Part shown: positions 17,225 to 21,522 of the stretch, piece after piece
Layout of the letters: each line of letters starts with the position of its first letter
Numbering within the stretch: the first letter of the stretch is position 1
Source: Flavobacterium sp.
Lineage (GTDB): Bacteria; Bacteroidota; Bacteroidia; Flavobacteriales; Flavobacteriaceae
DNA: 21,522 nt
NCBI GenBank assembly: GCA_012032075.1
Contig: JAAURU010000009.1
Location: forward strand, 1-21,522
Direction of reading: 5' to 3'
Notes under the pieces: model-generated
Database searches by the model: none
The model's input: the letters and a program-made list of their open reading frames with translations, nothing else
What the model was told of the DNA's origin: nothing
Made by a program: the position numbers and the translations under genes

Positions 17225-17366
17225 AAACAAAGCAAAAAGCAAGAACAAACAGGTTTAAGTTATTTGTTTTAAGGAAAGAATCATATTGAAAAAAACATTG
17301 TTATATAGAATAAATGATGTTATTAACCGAGAGAAAAAAAGGCCGAAAAATAAATTTTCGGCTTTT
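17225..17366 (+). ncRNA. Candidate small RNA (about 140 nt)
   Basis: The stretch 17042-17430 has no gene I can support. Within it, a perfect -7 element (17211-17218) and an intrinsic terminator (17334-17366) bound about 140 nt. No convincing reading frame lies inside; the longest ATG frame near the end is about 18 codons and runs into the terminator. A stem of AACAAA with TTTGTT about 13 nt apart is visible in the first half. The upstream 21-bp repeat suggests control by the LytTR regulator. I do not recognise an RNA family. A leader belonging to the methyltransferase gene is less likely because a terminator and another -7 element lie between them. Confidence 0.3.
17334..17366 (+). terminator. 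Intrinsic terminator upstream of the methyltransferase gene
   Basis: GCCGAAAA (17342-17349) pairs perfectly with TTTTCGGC (17355-17362) around a 5-nt loop, flanked by an A run before and TTTT (17363-17366) after. The flanking As and Ts make it potentially bidirectional. It ends 25 bp before the next -7 element, so it would insulate the methyltransferase from upstream transcription and would end the candidate small RNA. Confidence 0.7.
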
Positions 17367-17391
17367 CTAGTTTTAATTAAAAATGATACAT

Positions 17392-17399
17392 TATATTTG
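17392..17399 (+). promoter_or_regulatory. -7 promoter element of the methyltransferase gene
   Basis: TATATTTG fits TAnnTTTG. Transcription would start near 17406, downstream of the ATG at 17383, so this element decides in favour of the ATG at 17431. The element lies between the arms of imperfect inverted repeats (ATACA 17386-17390 with TGTAT 17407-17411). Confidence 0.55.
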
Positions 17400-17430
17400 T
17401 AACCATTGTATAAGGTTAATTAATTTGGTT

Positions 17431-18668
17431 ATGAATGAGTATATGACACTTTCTGAAACTGCTGAATATATTGGTAAAAGTAAAGAAACATTAAGACGTT
17501 GGGATAATGAAGGGAAATTAAAAGCTATTCGAGAGCCTATGAGTAATTATAGAGTTTATAGAAAGTCTGATGTTGATACTTTGTTTTCAAATTTTATTGA
17601 TGATAATTTCGACGCAACAGTTTCTAATAAAGTTGAGCCACATTATAATTATTCTGTTTTAGAACTTTTTGCAGGTGCAGGAGGTTTAGCAATAGGCATT
17701 GAAAAAGCAGGATTAAATTGTGTTGCATTAAATGAAATTGATAAATGGGCTTGTGCAACGTTACGAAAAAACAGACCGAATTGGAATGTGTTAGAAGGTG
17801 ATGTTAAAGAGTTTGATTTTTCTGAATATAAAGATAAAGTAGATGTAGTTACAGGAGGATTTCCATGTCAAGCTTTTAGTTATGCTGGAAAAAAACTTGG
17901 TTTATCAGACGCTAGAGGAACTCTTTTTTATGAATTTGCACGAGTAGTAAAAGAAGTAAATCCCCCTATTTGTATTGGTGAAAATGTAAAAGGTTTATTA
18001 AGCCATGAAAAAGGTAAAACTTTAGAAGGAATGATTTCAATCCTAGACGAAATAGGGTACAACGTAGTTCCAGTTCAGGTACTCAAAGCAATTAATTATA
18101 ATGTACCGCAAAAAGAGAGCGTTTAATTTTAGTTGGAATTAGAAAAGATATTGATATTCAATATAAATATCCAAAACCTAATAAACATGTATATAATTTA
18201 GCCGATGCTTTAAAAAAAGGAGAACTATATGATTGCGACGTTCCAAAATCAGAAGGTTCAAAATACCCGAAAAGTAAAATAGAAGTTTTAAAGTTAGTAC
18301 CTCAAAAAGGATATTGGAGAGATTTACCATTAGAGATTCAAAAAGAATTTATGGGAGGAAGTTATTATCTTGGTGGAGGAAAAACAGGAATTGCAAGAAG
18401 AATAGGATGGGATGAACCTTGTTTAACATTAACTTGTAGCCCAGCTCAAAAACAAACTGAAAGATGTCATCCTGATGAGACTAGACCTTTTACTGTAAGG
18501 GAATATGCTAGAATTCAAACTTTTCCTGATGATTGGAAATTTTCAGGATCTATAGCACAACAGTATAAGCAAATTGGTAATGCAGTTCCAGTAAATCTTG
18601 GTAAAGAAGTAGGATATTCGATTGTTAAGTTTTTAAATTCCTATTACAATTTGTCAAAACCTAGATAA
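17431..18668 (+). CDS. DNA (cytosine-5-)-methyltransferase with N-terminal HTH, one apparent frameshift
   Basis: Modification enzyme of a type II restriction-modification system, about 412 aa after restoring one base. Residues 5-50 are a MerR/excisionase-like helix-turn-helix (MTLSETAEYIGKSKETLRRW, then a YRVYRKSDVD wing). The catalytic domain follows: motif I LELFAGAGG, motif IV GGFPCQAFSYAG with catalytic Cys146, motif VI ENVKG (Glu184), motif VIII, a target-recognition region, motif IX RPFTVREYARIQTFP and motif X QIGNAVP. The break at the A5 run 18110-18114 falls inside motif VIII; six As restore PQKRERLILVGIR with the Q-x-R-x-R signature. Start 17431 is chosen because the promoter element at 17392 lies downstream of the earlier ATG and the HTH begins here. 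Its 3' end overlaps the convergent endonuclease gene by 25 bp. The HTH may repress its own promoter, as N-terminal HTHs do in some other C5 methyltransferases (inference). Confidence 0.93.
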
Positions 18669-19412
18669 TAACCATAATTTTCAAAAGTAATTTGATCTAA
18701 AATTGTTCTTTTAGAAGTTTTAATTTCAGTTTTAATTTCTTCTAAAGCTGAATTCTCTTTTGTAGGTTGTTTCTTTTTTTCTAAAGAATTTAAATAATCT
18801 TTAATTGCTAATGGTAATTTTTTATATAATTGAAATAAGGCCTCTTCTTTACCAGTTAATAAGGCGTAAAACTGGTCACCTGATATTTTGTAAACTCTGC
18901 TATGACTATATTCTTTTCCATTTATATCTCCGCTCCAATGTTCACAAAAGCTATTTTTAGCTAAAATTTGAACCCAATAATATTTTGCTTTTTTATAATC
19001 ATCTGCATATCTAGATAATTTCTGAAAAAGAGCTTCAGCTGAGCTACTATTCATGGTGTTATGCTTATTTTTTATATCAACAAATAAAGTATTATCATTT
19101 GCTTTAATATCAAAGCCACTTAATTTACCTAATTCAAAACTTTTGATTCCTCCTAAGATTTGTTCATGAAACGTTCCTATTGAATTATTTATAGATTTAT
19201 CAATCTGTCTTAATATTTCCGATTGAATTAAATTTTCCTCATCAATGAAATTGAAATTAGCATCAAAAGTTAATTTTATAGTATCTACTTTATTATTGTA
19301 AAAATTTTTTCTTAGTAATGTTTTTTTTTAGCCTTTAAATAAGAGTTGTGTAAATTTGCAATACAATCAATAAAGTGTTCATCAGTAATAAAATCAAGAT
19401 ATTTATTTTCAT
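18644..19412 (-). CDS. Type II restriction endonuclease, probably Eco47II family, two apparent frameshifts
   Basis: About 256 aa when three minus-strand frames are joined. The C-terminal frame alone (ATG at 19054) misses the catalytic core. Reading upstream, KYLDFITDEHFIDCIANLHN, a central DKSINNSIGTFHEQILGG segment and GFDIKANDNTLFVDIKNK precede it. The last contains a PD-(D/E)xK-type nuclease site: Asp of GFD (codon 19111-19109), then Asp and Lys of VDIK (19078-19070). The IGTFHEQILGG, IKNKHNTMNSSSA and helical C-terminus recall the Eco47II (GGNCC) family, from memory. Breaks: T9 on the plus strand at 19321-19329 and AAAA after the start codon (19406-19409); each needs one extra base. The ATG at 19412-19410 lies 18 nt downstream of a perfect -7 element. 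The gene is tail to tail with its methyltransferase. Confidence 0.78.
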
Positions 19413-19430
19413 AGAAATTTCAATAAGTAT

Positions 19431-19438
19431 CAAATTTA
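19431..19438 (-). promoter_or_regulatory. -7 promoter element of the endonuclease gene
   Basis: On the minus strand TAAATTTG fits TAnnTTTG exactly and ends 18 nt before the ATG at 19412-19410. It sits just beyond the stop of the upstream TPR gene (19449), so the endonuclease can be transcribed independently of it. No good -33 element is seen. Confidence 0.5.
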
Positions 19439-19448
19439 ATAAAAACTT

Positions 19449-21521
19449 TTATTCTTCGGGTTTTTTAGTTTCAAAAACAGACTTACTGAATAGTAACCAT
19501 TTCAATCGGACACCAAATTCATTATAAGTAAAACCAGCAGCAGTTGCAGAAGCTATATTACTTCGTAAACCATAAATATTAGCTAACAATCGATCAGAAA
19601 ATTTATATCCAAATTTTGCTTGTACACGATACGTCCACTGCTTATCATTGTCTTCAATATATTGAAAGCCTGTCGCAGCATTTATGTTATAAAAGATACT
19701 TTTTACTTCTGCTATATTTTCATCCTTTAAGAAATCAACAAAAAGTTCCACAGCATTAAATTTCTTTGGACTAAAATAATCTGTCGGCACTTGGTTTTTA
19801 AAAGCGATAAACTGGTAATTAATTCCTCCTTTTAAGACGGGTTTTGATAGAAAGTTATAATACAAAGAAGTAAATAGTAAATTACGAGTATTGGAATCGG
19901 ATTGAGTAGTGTAGAAATATTGGGTGAACCAACCCAATTTTATATTAGTACTAATATTATAATTGGCATAAAAATTATTACTTACGATTTGCTTGTCAAT
20001 CAAATCGGAATTAAAATTTTGCATTTCTCTTTTATAACCGACTTCTAAATCTTGTAATTTTAAAGGTTTCATTTTAAAGAAAGTATGTACTAATAACTGA
20101 TTGTAGGAATTAGTAATCGCTTTAGCATTTGAAACTCCAGCGTTCATGGTAAAACTCACTTTTGGATGAAATTTATAGGTTGTTCCTAATGTGAAGTCAT
20201 TTGTAGTAGCATTGGCAGTTGTAACTTTGTTATCTGTTTTCCTGTATTGATAAGAAGTATTAAAAGCCCATTTTGTTGATGTTGGAAACGTTATTTGTGT
20301 TAAGGAAGCAAAAGCAGTATTGTCACCATTGTCAAAGGAATAACTTAGTTTTTCTTCTAAAACTGGTGTATGTTCTGCATTTAATTTTTTTAAGAAATTA
20401 GAAGCGTCGTTTTGATTTTGGAAAATGTCTAAAGTTGTATAAACAGCTTCATAAGCTTTATCAATTTCTCCAGAAGCGTAATAAGCATTAGCAATTCCTA
20501 AATTGCCATCAAAAGATTTGGAATCGTTTTTTAAGATGGTGGAATAATCAGCAATACTTTGTTTAAAGTCACTTTTATAAATAGCTAACGTCGCAGATAA
20601 AGCCAAAACCCAATTCTCATTGGGATATTTTTCTAATAAAGAATCGATATTCTCTTTAGCCGAATCATATTTTCTGTTCCAAATTAATGCTTGAACATAG
20701 CGTTCATTTGTTTGTTTAATGATTGCTTCATCAGTAATTGTTTCGCTTTTTTCTAAGGATTTTGTTGCTAAATTTAAAGCTTCAGTATCTTTTTCATTCA
20801 AATGAGCTAATAATGAAAGTCCGTTTAATGCTATGTTTGGATTTTCAGGAGCTAATAATTGGTACACTTCTTTGCCTTTTTCTATTTGTTTTGAAATCAG
20901 ATACAAATTTGCTTTGTTTAGTAAGGTTTCTTTATCATTTGGAAAATCCACTAGAATTTCATCATATAATTTTTCAGCTTCTTCATATTGTTTGGCATTC
21001 ACTTTTTCATTAGCAAAACCTAGTTTAATGTATTTTCTAGAAATCAATGCACCATTATTTCCTGGAGAAAGATCAAGTGCTTTATTTACATTAAGAAGTG
21101 CAGTTTCAAATTCCTTTAAATTAGATAACGTATTGGCAAAACCTAAATGTGCCACAAAATTAGTTGGATTTTCAGCTACTAAAGTTGTGTAATAGATTTT
21201 AGCGTCATTGTATTTTTTATTCCAAAGTAACGATTCTGCATAATTTAGCTTTATTTCTAAATCTTCTGGATATTCTTTTTTTAATTGTATAAATACTTCT
21301 AATGCTTTTTGAGGGTCTTTGTGTAAACCAACTGCTCTTGCGTAGCAAAGTCTGGCTGTCTTATTTTCAGAATACTCTTTTAATATAGTTGCAAAAAATG
21401 TTTCGGCTTTAGCAAAATCTCCTTTTTCAAGGTAATTAAAACCTTCTTGCATATTTTGTCCGTGAACAAAAGAAAGAAAAATAAAGAAAAATAAAACAGA
21501 TTTTTGAACTACTATTTTCAT
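19449..21521 (-). CDS. TPR-repeat protein with C-terminal outer-membrane beta-barrel
   Basis: A 690-aa exported protein. The N-terminus MKIVVQKSVLFFFIFLSFVHG is a signal peptide. Residues of about 22 to 370 are tandem tetratricopeptide repeats (for example YLEKGDFAKAETFFATIL, LNKANLYLISKQIEKGKEVY, NLGIANAYYASGEIDKAYEA). From about 385 to the end there are alternating, aromatic-rich strands (WAFNTSYQYRKTDN, FTLGTTYKFHPKVSFTMNAG, TNIKLGWFTQYFYTT) ending in FGVRLKWLLFSKS, typical of an outer-membrane barrel of the YaiO type. Similar TPR-barrel proteins act in polysaccharide export, but no glycan gene is visible here, so that role is only a possibility. The gene begins one base from the window edge and looks complete. 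No terminator separates it from the endonuclease gene. Confidence 0.82.
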   Translation of the reverse strand: MKIVVQKSVLFFFIFLSFVHGQNMQEGFNYLEKGDFAKAETFFATILKEYSENKTARLCYARAVGLHKDPQKALEVFIQLKKEYPEDLEIKLNYAESLLWNKKYNDAKIYYTTLVAENPTNFVAHLGFANTLSNLKEFETALLNVNKALDLSPGNNGALISRKYIKLGFANEKVNAKQYEEAEKLYDEILVDFPNDKETLLNKANLYLISKQIEKGKEVYQLLAPENPNIALNGLSLLAHLNEKDTEALNLATKSLEKSETITDEAIIKQTNERYVQALIWNRKYDSAKENIDSLLEKYPNENWVLALSATLAIYKSDFKQSIADYSTILKNDSKSFDGNLGIANAYYASGEIDKAYEAVYTTLDIFQNQNDASNFLKKLNAEHTPVLEEKLSYSFDNGDNTAFASLTQITFPTSTKWAFNTSYQYRKTDNKVTTANATTNDFTLGTTYKFHPKVSFTMNAGVSNAKAITNSYNQLLVHTFFKMKPLKLQDLEVGYKREMQNFNSDLIDKQIVSNNFYANYNISTNIKLGWFTQYFYTTQSDSNTRNLLFTSLYYNFLSKPVLKGGINYQFIAFKNQVPTDYFSPKKFNAVELFVDFLKDENIAEVKSIFYNINAATGFQYIEDNDKQWTYRVQAKFGYKFSDRLLANIYGLRSNIASATAAGFTYNEFGVRLKWLLFSKSVFETKKPEE

Positions 21522-21522
21522 T

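Noticed and set aside
17383..17430. Earlier ATG at 17383 as the methyltransferase start
   Set aside because: The best promoter element (17392-17399) lies inside this extension, and the added 16 residues do not belong to the HTH fold.
20738..21192. Plus-strand open frames opposite the TPR gene
   Set aside because: Shadows of the minus-strand TPR coding sequence with no family resemblance or promoter.

Overview
The window reads as a chromosomal segment of a Flavobacterium-like member of the Bacteroidota. The DNA is very AT-rich. Several genes are preceded by the Bacteroidota -7 promoter element TAnnTTTG rather than a strong Shine-Dalgarno. There is a secreted protein with a type IX secretion C-terminal signal, and the gene families (GltBD, LytTR regulators, TPR/beta-barrel proteins) fit that group.

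Layout: (1) 202-6176, gltB and gltD, the two subunits of NADPH-dependent glutamate synthase. (2) 6216-7377, an MmcQ/YjbR-family protein and a PH-SHOCT protein, closed by a terminator. (3) 7567-14428, a tightly packed one-direction operon for gas sensing and phosphorelay: single-domain response regulator, H-NOX heme protein, HNOBA-PAS4 histidine kinase, FIST-domain (NosP-like) protein, second histidine kinase, free HPt protein, LytTR response regulator. (4) 14545-16983, a secreted DUF4114 protein with a type IX sorting domain, followed by a strong terminator. (5) 17042-17430, a non-coding stretch with a likely regulatory repeat, a promoter and a terminator that could bound a small RNA. (6) 17431-19412, a type II restriction-modification pair arranged tail to tail (C5 cytosine methyltransferase with an N-terminal helix-turn-helix, and an Eco47II-like endonuclease on the minus strand). 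(7) 19449-21521, a TPR plus outer-membrane-barrel protein on the minus strand.

The most interesting part is region 3. It places two different classes of putative nitric-oxide sensor (H-NOX and FIST/NosP) in one operon, each directly before a kinase. The two kinases have closely similar phosphoacceptor domains. The operon then supplies the separate pieces of a His-Asp-His-Asp relay ending in a LytTR DNA-binding regulator. Direct repeats with a WTCGWCTA-like half-site, 21 bp apart and in the same orientation, lie upstream of this operon, upstream of the secreted-protein gene (weaker), and in the non-coding stretch 17042-17430. They are candidate LytTR operators that would tie regions 3, 4 and 5 into one regulon.

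Seven genes (gltB, the PH-SHOCT gene, both kinases, the LytTR regulator, the methyltransferase, the endonuclease) are broken by single-base frameshifts, nearly all consistent with one missing base in a short homopolymer. Restoring the bases gives full-length proteins with intact motifs. I read these as uncorrected sequencing errors rather than gene decay, and annotate each gene across its full span.
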